NCBI GenBank assembly: GCA_963678705.1
Contig: OY783210.1
Span: 12,091,331-12,155,330, forward strand
Direction of reading: 5' to 3'
From: Panorpa germanica
Taxonomy: Eukaryota > Arthropoda > Insecta > Mecoptera > Panorpidae
DNA: 64,000 nt
Part shown: positions 10,760 through 23,279 of the stretch, piece by piece
Position numbering within the stretch: position 1 is the stretch's first letter
How the letters are laid out: each line of letters begins with the position of its first letter
Program-made: the position numbers and the translations under genes
Notes under the pieces: model-generated
Databases searched by the model: none
What the model was told of the DNA's origin: nothing
What the model saw: the letters and a program-made list of their open reading frames with translations, nothing else

Positions 10760-11365
10760 ACACCGTCATTAAGAACTTGCAGTAATTTTAAATTGGTTAT
10801 TGTTCTTTGTAATGCTAATTACAGGCAATATAGGTTAATGGTGGCAGCCTATCGATAATTATCAACTTCATATTATGCGTTTGTTTTTAATCATAAATAT
10901 GTCAACTCAAATACCTGATGAAATGATAAATAACCGACATATATATACTTTATCAGTCAAATTGAGAGTTTGAGAGTCGAATAATAATTTAACCTTAAAG
11001 GTTTTGACCTTATCTATATGGTAACTTTACAAGAAATGTGAAATAGTATATTGATGCCACAAGATATGTTTAACCTGACTAGTGTTTTTCCTGAATAATT
11101 TATCATCAAATTGCTATTTGCTTTGGTAATAGACTAATTATAATTGTGAAAAAGTAAATGTGGTACCATGTACCTAAAAGCATTTTTATAAAGGATGTGA
11201 ACTTTAATAACAACTGCTCTAATAATATAGGTAGCTGTATTTTATTTTCATGTGGTTTGAATCTTTGCACAATTTTATATGTAGTTAAATATATTTTTTA
11301 AACATGTTCTTTCAGCTTTTATGCAGCAGATGGAACTCCAATTTGGAAATAGATTGTATTATCTT
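10760..11365. other. Intergenic, no gene recognised
   Basis: Upstream of CBM14 gene 2. AT-rich, with no exon or repeat that I can support. Confidence 0.45.
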
Positions 11366-11460
11366 ATAAAGAAGACGACACAGTATGCGAAAGCATTGGT
11401 ACTTTGTCTTTCGGGCTCGATCCCCGGACCTGAGTTATATTTTATGGGTTTGGTTAACAA
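11366..11460 (+). repeat. tRNA-derived SINE copy
   Basis: Same order of blocks as 30935-31040 (reverse strand): GACGACACAGTATGCGAAAGC, a degraded B-box GGCTCGATCCCC, then GAGTTATATTTTATGGGTTTGG. A tRNA cloverleaf cannot be closed, so this is a SINE rather than a gene. Confidence 0.55.
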
Positions 11461-11701
11461 ATTAAATTATTGATAATATTTGTCATATTCTTATTAATGA
11501 ATCTGAAGCCAATCGAATAATTCTTAAGAAAATTACTATTGGTATATAACAAAACATCCATATGTTAAATATGCCAATTTTAACAGTCAAAATCTAAAAA
11601 TTTAGTACCTCAAGAAGTATTGAAACTTTTTCTACGTATAAATATATATTTAAATTTTCAAGATGATCGTAAGAAAAATCCTTTTCTTGGAATCGTCCTT
11701 A

Positions 11702-12386
11702 AGGCCTGTCTCAGTATGGCACCGTATTTAAGGGAATTTCTGCCGGACGTATTCGGGCTACTACGCTTTACCTATCCGAACCATGTAAATGTAATGAGAT
11801 CGCTCTGGAGCTCTCAGACTGCACGCTACAAAGCAGTCCGAATACGGGCGGCACTATCTCGCACATTAGAACCGTATAAAGGCGAATTTTATCCAAGCGT
11901 TACCACTACTACAACGATATCCTATCCGAACCTTTGTAAATGCAAACAGCCGCCTCCGACTGGAGGGGATACCTAAGAACGCTTGATCTTTCGTTGGAAT
12001 ACGGTTCTTTTCGGGTCTATGGCGACATCGCGTATGACGAGTATGTTCAGCATGCTTCAGTTTATGTTTGTATTTCAGTGAATCATGGACACCGATACCG
12101 ATACCAATACGATAGAACTAAATTTAAATTCATGACAACCAGAACTCAGATATATAATAAATGCTAAAGTCCCTTTAATACCAGTAGTGTATCGATAAAA
12201 ATTAAAGTTAAAGTGTGCTCTCATGATAAATTATATAAGTGCTAAAGAACTACAATACACCCCCTAATACACAACTACAGACATCTGTGACTCACATAGG
12301 CGGTTTTGCTTTGTAGCTCATCCAATCCGCCGATTTACGTCCGAATACGCCGTCGCTTAAATACGGTCCCATACTGAGACATGCCT
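11702..12386. mobile_element. Unclassified DNA transposon/MITE with long inverted ends
   Basis: Left end AGGCCTGTCTCAGTATGGCA followed by CCGTATTTAAG; right end is the inverted form (AGGCATGTCTCAGTATGGGA, CCGTATTTAAG). A second inner inverted pair (CGTATTCGG and GCGG/CCGC blocks near 11750 and 12340) follows. GC content is higher than in the surroundings. Open frames inside (11620-11976, 11940-12167) resemble no transposase, so I treat them as chance. Confidence 0.6.
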
Positions 12387-12479
12387 AAATACGAGAATTC
12401 TTAAGATAGACATACTTATATTTGACATTTCTTTTCTTAGGTTCTCGAAAATCTACTACAAAGCATACTATTAAAAGAA

Positions 12480-14300
12480 ATGTATAAAACATGTTTTAAA
12501 ATATTTAAAAGTGAAGTTATTTTTTATTTCTATACTTCCATTAACTTGTATTGTAACTTTCTTGAATATTTAATATTTATTGATTTGAAAGAATATTTCG
12601 AAGTATTACTTGTCGTGTACAGTCTTGGCACGTTAAATTTAACCATAAATAGGTTCAACCGCGTTATCAGAGGGTCTAAAATTAAAATGGAATGTTTACC
12701 AAAACACAAAATTCAGATTTTCCATTGTTTTGAAAATTACAAAAGTAGCGTCACTAAAACCTTTGCAACTTGTAAACGAATGGTTGGAATTACTTGAAAT
12801 TATGACACATATCGTTTGAAGGTTGGTACTATCTAACAATCATATAGATTTGTCAATAGTGGCCATCTATAAGTCATCTTACGAACTTATTTTGTGACAT
12901 GTGACATGTTACTTATATAAATATTTTACAAAAAAATATATTAAAAAGTATCATAGTAATAGAAAAACTAATAGCATAGTAAATAATGCAATAAATTTAT
13001 AAAATAAATGAAAAATTGTTTGTACCATTTGTTTTAATTCATTCAACAATAAAAAATCTCTTTTGGGTATTGTAAAAGTGATAACTATCAACAACAATTT
13101 ATGAAATATGGCTCTTGTTTAGAAATAGTATGCATAATTTTTTTTTGTTGCTAGTTTTCCTGGAGTATTATACTATTTTGAAATCCTGAAGAGTTGCGCC
13201 AATTTTTAAAAAAACTTGTGATAGTAGTGTTCATACTTTTTTTTTACACCACGATGAGTTAAAGTGGACAGAAAGTAAAAATCTTTAAAAATTTTAGGGA
13301 AAAAAATAATTTCGATTGATTTTTGTGTAAAAACTACTAGCATTCTGGGATTTTTAATGGTTGTGGTGGATAGCAGTGCTATTTAGGTTGCCATACAAAA
13401 AAAAATCAGAAATATTTGAAAAATTGTGGTCATGGTAATTAGAAACATCTTGAGGTGTTTCAATTTTCGAAAAAGTTTTATTTTTTTTTCTAATTCCTGA
13501 ACAAAATGAGATACATTTTTTTTTTCTTATGTAGTCATGAGCGGGACCACCCTCTGGTGCCCGCTTATCGTTGAATATTGGGACACCCTGTATTTATGAA
13601 ATTTCTTTGTTATTTTCAAAAAAACATGACAAGAAAAACTTTTTCAATTTTTTACTACTAGACCGTATCCAGAAAAAAAATTAATAGTAAAATTTGTTAA
13701 CAAAGTTTATATTTTCTTAAATTTGTTGTTACATATCTCTTTCTCAGACTCTTTCTGTCTTTCCAAGGAACCATCTTACACTATTAACGAAAACTAAAGA
13801 TGGTTAAAAACAAAACCAAAAAACAAGACCTTCAGCAGAACCTATATTATATGGATGGAGGTGCCTGAATTATAAAAACACGTAATTATTATTTCGCAAA
13901 TGTTCTATACAAATACAAATTAAGAGCAATAAGCCCTGGTATTAGAAAACCACTGTCTATTTGTATTGCCTAATGATTCAAATTTCCCGGTAAAGAGATT
14001 CTAGTGAAGGGGTAATGAATTATAAGTCAATTACTGGTTAAGAGCCACTAGTGATATAATAGATATGCACCGTATAGTACAGTATATGTGTCTCACTCTC
14101 TCTTTCACTTTCTACTAATACATCTATCTCTATTTTCGTTTAGTGTATTTGCATATGTGGGTACAAATAATGGTAGTAGGTGGACCCTGATAGTCACTAG
14201 TGCCTAGAACCAGCAAATGCCATACTTATGTGTACTTATGTTTGAAGAGAAAGTAATCTAAATATTTGAATATGGCTTATTTTATATAATATTAATAAAT
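12480..14300. other. Intergenic with an unclassified repeat end near 13541-13595
   Basis: Mostly AT-rich and featureless. At 13541-13595 the sequence GCGGGACCACCCTCTGGTGC...GGGACACCCTGTA has the look of the terminus of a dispersed insect repeat (TACAGGGTGTCCC on the minus strand). I cannot place the other end or the class. Confidence 0.35.
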
Positions 14301-15639
14301 ATTGTAAATACTATAGTAGGGTGAAATATCCTAAAGTTCCTGGTATATTCATTTCATTTCATGTATGTATTACATATATACATAAAATGAATAAACATGA
14401 CATTACATACTATTTACAAGCAGCAATATTTAAATATGCACATTCCTTTGCATTTGCACATACATATGATATACTCTGGGTACATTATATGACTACAGCA
14501 TATACATAGCATATGCAATATACATGAATATGTATATACCTTGAATATACCCCAATGTTTTCTGCGATGTATTTTAAACTAAGGGTGCACTTCATTAAAT
14601 TATGGTGATAAAAATTATCCAAAAATATCGTTTTATAAAATATTTGGATTATATGGTTCGTTGTTAAAAAGTTAGAAGAGGGTAATAGGTCGAAAAAATC
14701 GAATTTTGAAAGACACACTACGCAAAAATATTCCATTAAAGTTATTACTCGAAATATCTAATTTAAACGTGCTCTTCTCGAAATGACATTGTTAAGACAA
14801 GCATTCACAGGTTCGAATGGCTTACATTAAACACATTAGATTTATCGTAGTAAACGTGAAAGAAAAGTGATGCAGGTTTCTGTACGGTTAGTTACAGAAA
14901 TATACCTTCGGCATTGGGAACGAAGTAACTTGGTCAACAATCTATGGGAACCAGAAATGTAGCGTGCCTTAGACGGGCCCCATATAAAAATTTGTTGGGG
15001 GGGCCTAAACGATGGGTAAAGATTTTTCACAAAAGGAACAAAAACGCTCGAATTGAATTAAATTAATTATATATTGATTATACGTTGTTACTTACAATTA
15101 ATACTCCTAAGATCTACGCTAAGTATGGCCTAAGAGTTTAAATGAGATTGTGGTTAACATTTTTTGAATTTTTGCTTACACACGTTTGGGGCCCTTCTAG
15201 CCCGGGAGGCGCGTATCATTGATACGGCAGATACGGCGGTAGCTACGCCACTGATGGTAACGTGTATCAATGCCACTGATGGTAACGTGTAACGTGTAAA
15301 CGTTACGTAGACTCTTAGTTTTAGAATTTATATGATGTGTACATTCAATTTGCTGTTTACGTCACTCCTGAGCTTTTTGAGAAGCATCCGTATTAAATAC
15401 GTGTTACTCAAAAGCTCATTTTTCACTTGAAACAGACAGAAATAACGCTTACAATTTTGTTTTTAGACAGTGTTGTCTCAAAAATGCGGGTATTCGTATG
15501 TTCCATATGAAACCACCTAAGAAAACATAAATTTTTCTATAATAATTAAAGCGATTGCACACTTGTATTGTGTTTTTTTAAAATCGTGTTCAAGTTTTAT
15601 ACATCATATATTTTGCTCATTAATCTCCATAACCGGAAT
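14300..15639. other. Intergenic with small repeats
   Basis: Holds a short direct duplication CCACTGATGGTAACGTGTA (about 15250-15297) and two GC-rich patches (14965-15010 with GGGGGGGCC and 15185-15240 with GGGGCCC) in otherwise AT-rich DNA. No gene recognised. Confidence 0.35.
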
Positions 15640-16253
15640 GGGTTTGTGTCCTATGTCTTAATTTCTACAAAAGTGTAGTATATATTGATAAAGTGGGTTA
15701 CTAGAGCCTCAAATGTTCAATTATTTTTTAATAACTTTTTATATGTTAAGAGATATTAACAATTAAAAAAGTCATTTTGCCTCTTTAATTATTAAAGGGA
15801 TTCAACGTTGTATACATTCCAAGTGCATGTGACATCACAATCCTTGTGTAAGGTTACCAACCTTACAGCTCATAAATCTCTGCTATATGTATTTATATAT
15901 CAAAATATCAAATATTATTTACAGCTATTTCAAACAACAATCAAATTTCAATATTATGTCTGCCTTAGCAGGGTTAAATAAAATAAAAACTTATTCTTTC
16001 GACTATCGAATATTTCTACTATCAACGGCTACAGAACATTACCACAGCACTGACGTACTCAACAAATAACTGACGTTATAATGGCCGCCCATTTCTAGCT
16101 CTAAAACTACAATTCAAACTTTTAATTGCTATATCTCCGTCAACATTTAGATATTTAATAAAATAGATACGCCAACACACATTTATTAACATCAATTCCC
16201 AATCAACAATTGAACTGGTCGATTTGATCACTAAAAAATGAAGACACACGCCC
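15640..16253. mobile_element. GGGCTTGTG-family TIR element, full-length copy
   Basis: Starts GGGTTTGTGTCCTATGTCTT and ends GAAGACACACGCCC. Internal blocks (TTACCAACCTTACAGCTCATAAATCTCTG; GCTATATCTCCGTCAA) match the copies at 25775-26407 and, reversed, 62325-62951. About 614 bases, no coding capacity. Confidence 0.7.
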
Positions 16254-17638
16254 ATTGACTAGTAGCACCATTTTCACTTGCATTAAGCAAACTTAACGAA
16301 AAGGAATTAACTTATTGCGTCCATCATATGAAATTTGTGTATTGTGTTGCATTGAATATTGAAACAGTGACGCATTTAGTGCATAATAGATTCGTAAAGA
16401 ACCGTTCGTTTGGTAAAATTAGACCCATTTTATCGGATGATATATATAAATAGAGTGCTAAAAATAACCGAGCTACATTTAACTTTCTCTTACACTGAAA
16501 TACTTTTTATCAAAATCTGTGAGTGCTTTCTGAATAAAATATCATTTTTTCAATCTGTTTTCCCACATCCTTCACATAAATAATGCTTTAAATAGAACTA
16601 TGTTTTGTTTTTAATCAAGAAGCGCATTCTCATTTAAGTTGAAGTTGAAGATGAAGTTGCTAGTATCTTTTACCTTTTAAGCCAAATAATTTTTCGCTAC
16701 AACAAGTGAAAAAAAGGTCTAACAGTTGTGCGTGCCATCAAATTAAACGCCGTGGATTTTTAGAATTACTATGTTGAATCCTTTTGATTTTGTTGAGTAG
16801 TAGTCATTTGAGTAGGTTCTGACGCATCATCTTCTTATTAATACAGGAACCACGAATGTTTTCCACATGCGAATATACTTGCCCTGTATATTTAAAGACG
16901 AACACGCATAAGTTGACCAACCATTAGACTAGACTAGATATTTACAGATAACATAAAATAATAGTAATATTAACTTCAAGAGCAACATTATAAACACCTC
17001 AATCGAATATAGTGTTAATATCCAAACAACACAGCGAATCTAAGACCACACTAAGCAGGAGTGTTATCCAATTTACTCTTAATAACACATCATTGTCATA
17101 CTTAACTTAACATAACATAACAAACACCCGTTAGACAATAATGACATAAACAACAACATTTAGTAAACTATCTGATAACTAAATACTTGTATTCATAGTG
17201 CTGGTAGTCTAGTACACCTCAGCACAGTGTGCTGTCTAATGTCTAACTCTGTTGTATTAAGCTGAGTCCTCACCAAAGCATGTAGCAAGCACTTGGGGAT
17301 ATAATTCGCATAAGGTTTGTTATGTACACATGTAACTGGATTCGAACCCAGATCTCACAGATAGTACATGGCAGACATGAATTTATTGTCTAGGTCATCT
17401 TGTGTAGCATTCTTAACCCAATTTATCGGGCCACAACAACAATAGTATTGTAGATTAGATCTTCACGATTACTTCAAAAGAATTCGTATACTATCATTTT
17501 TAGAGAAGACGTTCATATAGTGCACTATAGCAACGATTGATAACGCTTCCTAAATAGTGTAATTAAGGCACTGTTACCAAGCCAAATAGTTTTTTCTGAA
17601 GGAGATCGGGATGAGCAGAGGTCATAAAATCCCCATAG
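16254..17638. other. Intergenic; possible minus-strand tRNA-derived SINE near 17330-17390
   Basis: On the minus strand, GGGTTCGAATCC (17340-17351) is a good pol III B-box. It could be another SINE, but I could not align it with the family at 11366. The rest shows no supported feature. Confidence 0.3.
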
Positions 17639-17892
17639 CCCAGTAAACAATTTGGTGAAGTGCCCTATTTAGTGACGTTTCTATCACTATTTCACTTCAA
17701 TTATAGTTCGCATCAACATTATCTTCATTTGTATTCCGACAGGTGGAGTAATTTCGCCATTTGTAGCCGATAAAGAAGACATTTTATATGAAGAAATGTA
17801 AGAAACTGAACTATAAATGAACTCTTTTATGATAAAAAAATCATGACGCATCTTCAATATGATGTCAAAGTGACTCCAAAATGTTTACTGGG
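17639..17892. mobile_element. CCCAGTAAAC-family MITE, copy 5
   Basis: 254 bases between CCCAGTAAACAATTTGGTGA and CCAAAATGTTTACTGGG; almost the same interior as copy 4 at 9339-9592, so this is a young subfamily. Confidence 0.75.
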
Positions 17893-18123
17893 AGGCAATG
17901 AAATACATTTTAAAACTATCATAGTTTAATAATTTGAAAGGGTGAATATATTCCTTTAACTTCGGTTAACCGAAAACTATAATTGGGGCTACCAGTTTCA
18001 ATAAATTGTGATTGGATAGAATGAATTTTGATTTTGGAAGTTGAATACAAACGTTTTCGGAAATATCATTAAAAAAGATATTCAAATAAAGTCATTAGAT
18101 ATTAAAATAATTCTTTTGTGAAA

Positions 18124-18510
18124 GGCCAAGAAGATTAATAACAATGACCTCAAGACTAAGAATGAATCATACTGGAGCTCCGAAACATCTAGCAAGAAAT
18201 AAAATCATTCCAAACTCTAAATGCGAATGTGGTGAAGAAGAGGCAGACCCTGACCACATTCTGTGGCAATGTAAAAATACAGCAATGGCAAGAAATGGAC
18301 TCCAAAGGGCGGTGCTACAGACTTCGCAGACGCTTCCTGTTAACACCGCCTTTTTGATTGAGAAACCGAAATTTATAACAGCAGTAGCCATGAATAGATC
18401 ATTCTTGTTGTCGGGATACAAAGTATAAGAAGAAGCAGAATATATTAGGGGCGATAAAAGGCTACGTGCCTAGGAAGCCCGAGAAACTATATTTAAAAAA
18501 AATAAAACAA
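18124..18510 (+). mobile_element. 5'-truncated LINE: ORF2 C-terminus, 3' UTR and A-rich tail
   Basis: The open frame 18144-18428 has the C-terminal zinc knuckle of LINE reverse transcriptases (CECG...DPDHILWQC, a C-x-C...H-x4-C pattern) preceded by RLRMNHTGAPKHLARN. The 3' UTR contains GGCGATAAAAGGCTACGTGC and ends in an A-rich run. The minus-strand copies at 57676-58060 and 45247-45475 are the same element, and the 57676 copy starts at almost the same 5' base (GCCAAGAAGATT). Confidence 0.75.
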
Positions 18511-19435
18511 TAAAGTGAGGAAGTGAAAAACAAATTTTATTATTTTTATTAATTTGTTATTTGTAAACATTTTTTAGGAGGAGACTTACGTTCGAAAATC
18601 TTAGTCAACATTTACCAGGAATGATTTTGTACAACTATTAAAAGTTGATGCACTCCAATAAATATATAAAACAAAGGTATGATTTTCTGTTGATGACACA
18701 GCTTTAGATCGACATTACAACAACATGTGTCTATACAGTAGCACTACCTGAGCTATCAAAGAGGAATAGTCTGTCTGTACCTACCGAGCTAGCCATCCCC
18801 ATCTATCTGCCTATAATACAACCGAATGAATGAACCACAAGGCTATTTAGACATGCGGGCTTGAGTCCCTATCACAGCGGAATACTAATATATATGGGTG
18901 GATTAGTTGCCGATTCTTCTAACTACTATAAAGACTGATGACGTGGAGAATTACTCGTTTTCAGCTCCTTCATTCATCCCGTATCCGTCAAGGAGGATGT
19001 TTCTTTTAGCACATATCAGATAGATCCGGTTTCATTAGATTTTGTATATTGGTACAAGAAAAAGAACATTTTATAACATTCAACTTTTTTTTTTCGATTT
19101 TTCTATAAATTATTAGGGGAATGTTTTGAAATTGTGCCGTTAACTTTTTTGAAAGAAGCTTGACTACCGATGTATTTACACGACGTTTGAGATGATGCAT
19201 TCTTTGAATGTTTTCAAATGTCATCAGCGTTTGTCCTTATGAATATATCTGATATCTCTCTGCCCGTTAACTGTTGTTTCATAGAACATTATTTTGAAAG
19301 GTCTGGGTGCTTTTGTTGTTGCAATTTTTGATTCACAATAAATGCGTTTAGGGTTATCTTAGGGGCCGCAATTCTGACCTCGGCCACTCCCACGTCCATG
19401 TCACATTTTGCGGAATTTGCGGACTATTGCGGAGA
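18511..19435. other. Intergenic, no gene recognised
   Basis: AT-rich. No exon or repeat supported, apart from the start of the duplicated A-unit homology near 19360. Confidence 0.4.
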
Positions 19436-19764
19436 ATAAATATTTAAATATTGACGGAGATATAGCACTTAAAAATTCCAATTGTAGTTTTAGGGCTACA
19501 GATATCGGCCATATTGATAACGTAACATGTCTGTACAATTAAGAGTAGGTCAGTTATTTTTTCCATGGATAAGATTTCCGTGTTGAATAAGCTTTCTCTT
19601 TTACGCTCTGTTGTATAAAAGAGATAGAAACTTAGCGGATGTGATGTCTATAAGTCCTAACATATAAGGAGTATAGATAAAATAATTGGAAATTTGAGGT
19701 TCTAGTAAGTATCAATATATAGTACAGTTTTATTAGAAATTAAAACATAGGACACAGGTCCATT
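19436..19764. mobile_element. GGGCTTGTG-family element remnant in the 3' flank of gene A
   Basis: Contains TATTGACGGAGATATAGCA and ends AACATAGGACACAGGTCC, the outer end of the family. Its mirror copy is at 34283-34615 beside gene C, so it was present before the A/C duplication. Confidence 0.6.
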
Positions 19765-19779
19765 CAATTTGCCAATTTC

Positions 19780-19990
19780 GCCAGTTTCATGGCGCCTTGT
19801 ACGTTATTAGTTGATTCTTCTACATCACCATATATAGCCATTATGGCTCTATTATCCGCAAACATTACCGTCATACTGTCAGGATCACATATACACTTTC
19901 TTGTGGAACGCCTGCAGATACATTTTTCTATTTCTTTAACATCTTCATATTTTTTCCGTCATACAATAAACAATTTGATTAACTATATTT
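19780..19990 (-). pseudogene. LINE reverse-transcriptase scrap in the 3' flank of gene A
   Basis: The minus strand encodes fragments resembling the RT motifs before and at the catalytic box (SAGVPQ-like, then TVMFADN.AVMALYDD). The same scrap flanks gene C (34068-34253) and, more decayed, gene B (27830-28090), so the duplicated unit included it. The usual FADD box reads FADN here. Confidence 0.45.
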
Positions 19991-20752
19991 ATTGGTTAAG
20001 AGATAAGTTTACAGCGATTTGTGTTTATTTTTCTTCAATTTGTTCCCGTCTTAGAATTGTTGAATTAGTTAATAAATAAATGGACAAAAAGGTTGCACAC
20101 TGTAATTTAAAATTCAATTTTCCTTATCCCTACTATTTTATTTTATTATTATTAATTATTACATTGAACATTTATTACAATACAGCGATATTATATGTGC
20201 TTATAAAGCAAAACAATTTATACAAAAGTATCTTCATCTTCATCATCTCCCTGAAATTATTTTAAATACTATTACTAATAATTATTTTTTTGTAATCATA
20301 TAACAAGTCATCAAAATATTTAATTAAGTTTCCAGAAATCACTTAATGATCTCGGCTACATTGATGACTTGTCGTAGTGATTGTATTTTTGTATCCTACT
20401 AACTAACTTACAAACTGGAAAATAAGTTCTCCAGTTTTAAAAGAATATAATATATTGATTATTATGTATGTCAATATTAGCCATAACATCCTCGTACAAA
20501 ATGTGTTGTTTATTTAGGTTTTGTTGTTGGTTGTGGTTCACTGGAGTTTCATTGGATTGGTCTTGATTTTTACTCCAATTATTTTTGAACTTGATTGAAT
20601 TGAATTTGAATTTATTTTAAATGTAATTCACATGATTTTGACTTTTTGGTTTCATTTAAAGTAACCCTGAGTTATTAGATCCCAGCAAATTTACAGAAAT
20701 ATACCACTTCTAAATATCACACGAGTGTACGGAATCGGAATTGGAATCTGAG

Positions 20753-21498
20753 TTATGAAAGAGAACACGATGAATCAGCCTCTGGTTCGCTTTGAGAACC
20801 TTCATCAGAACACGATGGTGGCTCTGGTTGGTCATCAGAACATGATGAATCGGAAGGTTCTTCATCAGAACACGATGGTGGCTCTGGTTGGTCATCAGAA
20901 CATGATGAATCGGAAGGTTCATTTGAAGGTTCTTCATCAGAACACGATGGTGGCTCTGGTTCGTTATCAGAACACGATGAATCGGAAGGCGGTTCATTTG
21001 AAGGTTCGTCATCAGAACACGATTCATTTGAAGGTTCTTCATCAGAACACGATTCATTTGAAGGTTCGTCATCAGAACACGATTCATTTGAAGGTACTTC
21101 ATCAGAACACGATTCAATTGATTGCTAAAAATAAATTAAACAAATAAGAAACTCTTTTCAATACATTTAATCACATTTATAATGACCACAGGATTATTCA
21201 GATACTTTTAAAATGATAGGATAACAAGCAAATATCTGGACTTTAGTTTGTTCTATTAATGAATTTAATTATTAATTAACTAGCTCTATTATTATCTAAC
21301 TAACTGCAGTATTTAATGGATTAAACAGTGCTTCTCCAATTAATTACCCATTGGCGAGCACTGTGGTCTTCTAATAATTACAATTTCTGATGTCTACTAC
21401 TTGGAAAGGGATTAGGTAATTTTTCGTTAAGTACTTACCGCTAATGCGCCGCCAATGATGGCAACCAGCCCAACAACGAGTAATGCTGATAACTTCAT
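20753..21498 (-). CDS. Gene A: secreted acidic Ser/Cys repeat protein
   Basis: Two exons: 21439-21498 (ATG at 21498; 20 codons, MKLSALLVVGLVAIIGGALA, a complete signal peptide) and 20753-21124 (124 codons including stop TAA), with a 314-base phase-0 intron (GTAAGT...TTTTTAG). Product 143 residues. The mature part starts QSIESC and is built of short units: 10-residue NESCSDEEPS-type repeats, then 20-residue units such as EEPSDSSCSDDQPEPPSCSD. It is dominated by Ser, Asp, Glu and Pro with regularly spaced single Cys (SCSD), so strongly acidic. The long ATG-started frames here are in other frames; the correct one needs the intron. It is the inverted counterpart of gene C, with exactly one more 20-residue unit. 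I do not recognise a named family; an extracellular structural, adhesive or salivary protein is possible. Confidence 0.82.
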
Positions 21499-21592
21499 TT
21501 TGTTTGATTGATAAATGTAAACCTGTGTATTGTTGTGTTACTACTGATACTGGTATCGGAATACTTGTGCTGCTGTAGGTTGCTTTGCTCGG

Positions 21593-21600
21593 CTTATATA
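21593..21600 (-). promoter_or_regulatory. TATA box of gene A
   Basis: Minus strand TATATAAG, 95 bases upstream of the ATG, the same distance as in B and C. Flanked by the cluster-wide promoter block (minus strand ACAGATGTTAAATACG about 50 bases upstream; CTACAGCAGCACAAGT downstream). Confidence 0.75.
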
Positions 21601-22269
21601 CTTATTGCAATGAGCAAACAAAATGCAGGACCGTATTTAACATCTGTTGTTGGAATAAGTATTTTTTAAAATGATATACGAGTGTGAATTCGTCTTAGAC
21701 AGACGAGAGAGAACCGTTTTAGACCAGAGAGAGAGAACAAACTCATATTTTATTTATGGAAAATTTTTGATTTATATGGCAGATTGTTCTAATATTTATA
21801 TAGGAAATAATTAGTTGTATGTAGAGATTGCCCATCGTACAGGTTTGTAATGATACCGTAAAAGTTCTTTAATAAAATTTAATATTTTCTGAACTCTAAA
21901 TGCTGGTACTATGAGCGGAAAAACGAGATTAGTGAAATTCTAAATATAAATAACACTACAGTAAAACACAAACAATTACAACATTCATTTGATGTCTTCA
22001 TGCACATTCTGAACCTGTCCAGATGATATAAATATTCGAAAAAGTGCTTCGTTGTTCTAGCAAGTGCGGGGTTTAAAGAAAAACATACAGTACAAAATGT
22101 AATTCGAGGCTTGGATATTAATGCTATTAAAAATCACACTGTTGTCAATTTGAATTCACTCTATAACTATCGTATGGCCTAGAGAAATTAAAAAAAAAAT
22201 TTTAAAACGACTTAATCGGTGCTGTATTATATTACAGAATAAGCCGAGCCTTAGAATGCCGGGTTAAAG

Positions 22270-23240
22270 AGAGATTACTATTATTATATACGTTTATTGT
22301 TCGCCTTTCGGCTTTACAATCTACATTCTTAATACATTTCATATACTTCAACTTACAATTAAATTTACATTATTCTCAGCTTATTTATTCTCCTGTTTTT
22401 TCTTTCCTTCTTACTATTTCCGCCATCCACCTCTTTCCTTCACTGCCTCCCTTTAATAGCTGGCCAATGTTCCTTTCGCTCGCTACTTTTTCCTTACACT
22501 CAAACTTAATGTGCTCCAGTGTTTCGTCCTCCGCTCCGCACACTCTACACTTTCTTTCCTCACTCTTATCCCAGTATCTGTTTCCTTTTTCCTCATTTCC
22601 CAATCTAAACCTTGCTGTTCTTCTTATATGTTTTATGTTTTTTTCTATAAGGTACTGAGGCACATTATTTTCCCATAACCTTTTATATCTTTACAATGCA
22701 AGAAGAAATGAAGGAAATGAGGGAGAGATTAAAAAAGATGGAAGAAGAATTCAAGACATTCATCGAAGAATCGCGCAAGGAAAGGGAAGATCTTATGAGG
22801 AGGTTGGAAAAAGAGAAGGAAGAGGAAAAAGAAGAAAGGAAAGAAGAAGGAAAGAAAAAGGAAGAAACAGAGAAAGAAGTTAGAGAAAAGGTGGAGGAGC
22901 TGGAAAAAGAACAGGAAATAGCGAGGAAGCGGGAGAAGAGAGAGAATATAGTCATAAGGGGTGTAAAAACAAGCAAAATGGGCGGAACTGAGGAAAGAAG
23001 TGGAAGAATGGATACTAAAATAATTGAAGGAAGAAGTAAAAATAACTCAAGCGTTTACGGTTGGAAAAGAAAAGGAAATGGTGATAGCGAGATGTGAGGG
23101 AGAAGAACAGAAGAGAAAGATAATGTCGAAAGAAAAGTGCACTGAGGGGCACGGATGTGTACATCGAAGACGATTTAACATACAAAGAGATTACTATAGT
23201 ACTTCAGCAGTTGTAGAAGTTTACATTGTTGCAAGAGTCT
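22270..23240. mobile_element. Rearranged LINE: ORF2 C-terminus (-) next to ORF1 (+)
   Basis: On the minus strand, 22663-22385 encodes a LINE C-terminal domain with RRTARFRLGNEEKGNRYW and the zinc knuckle CRVCGAEDETLEHIKFEC. On the plus strand, 22696-23200 encodes ORF1: a long Glu/Lys/Arg coiled coil (residues 1-75) followed by RENIVIRGV. The rest is split over frames (EVKITQAFTVGKEKEMVI; then RGTDVYIEDDLTYKE), so at least two frameshifts. Head-to-tail inversion like this fits twin priming or later rearrangement. It is not a functional element. Confidence 0.7.
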
Positions 23241-23279
23241 TAATTTAAAGAACCATAATTGAATTGTTCAATAAAAAAA

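Noticed and set aside
11620..12167. Open frames of 118 and 75 codons as a gene
   Set aside because: They lie in a TIR element with inner repeats, have no recognisable domain, and one of them begins outside the element.
20710..21147. ATG-started open frames on both strands at genes A, B and C (rich in Met, Asn, His, Gln)
   Set aside because: Wrong frames through the repeat exon. The true frame has no internal ATG and appears only after splicing to the signal exon.
22683..22976. Ser/Phe/Leu-rich open frame on the minus strand
   Set aside because: Antisense of the Glu/Lys coiled coil of LINE ORF1.
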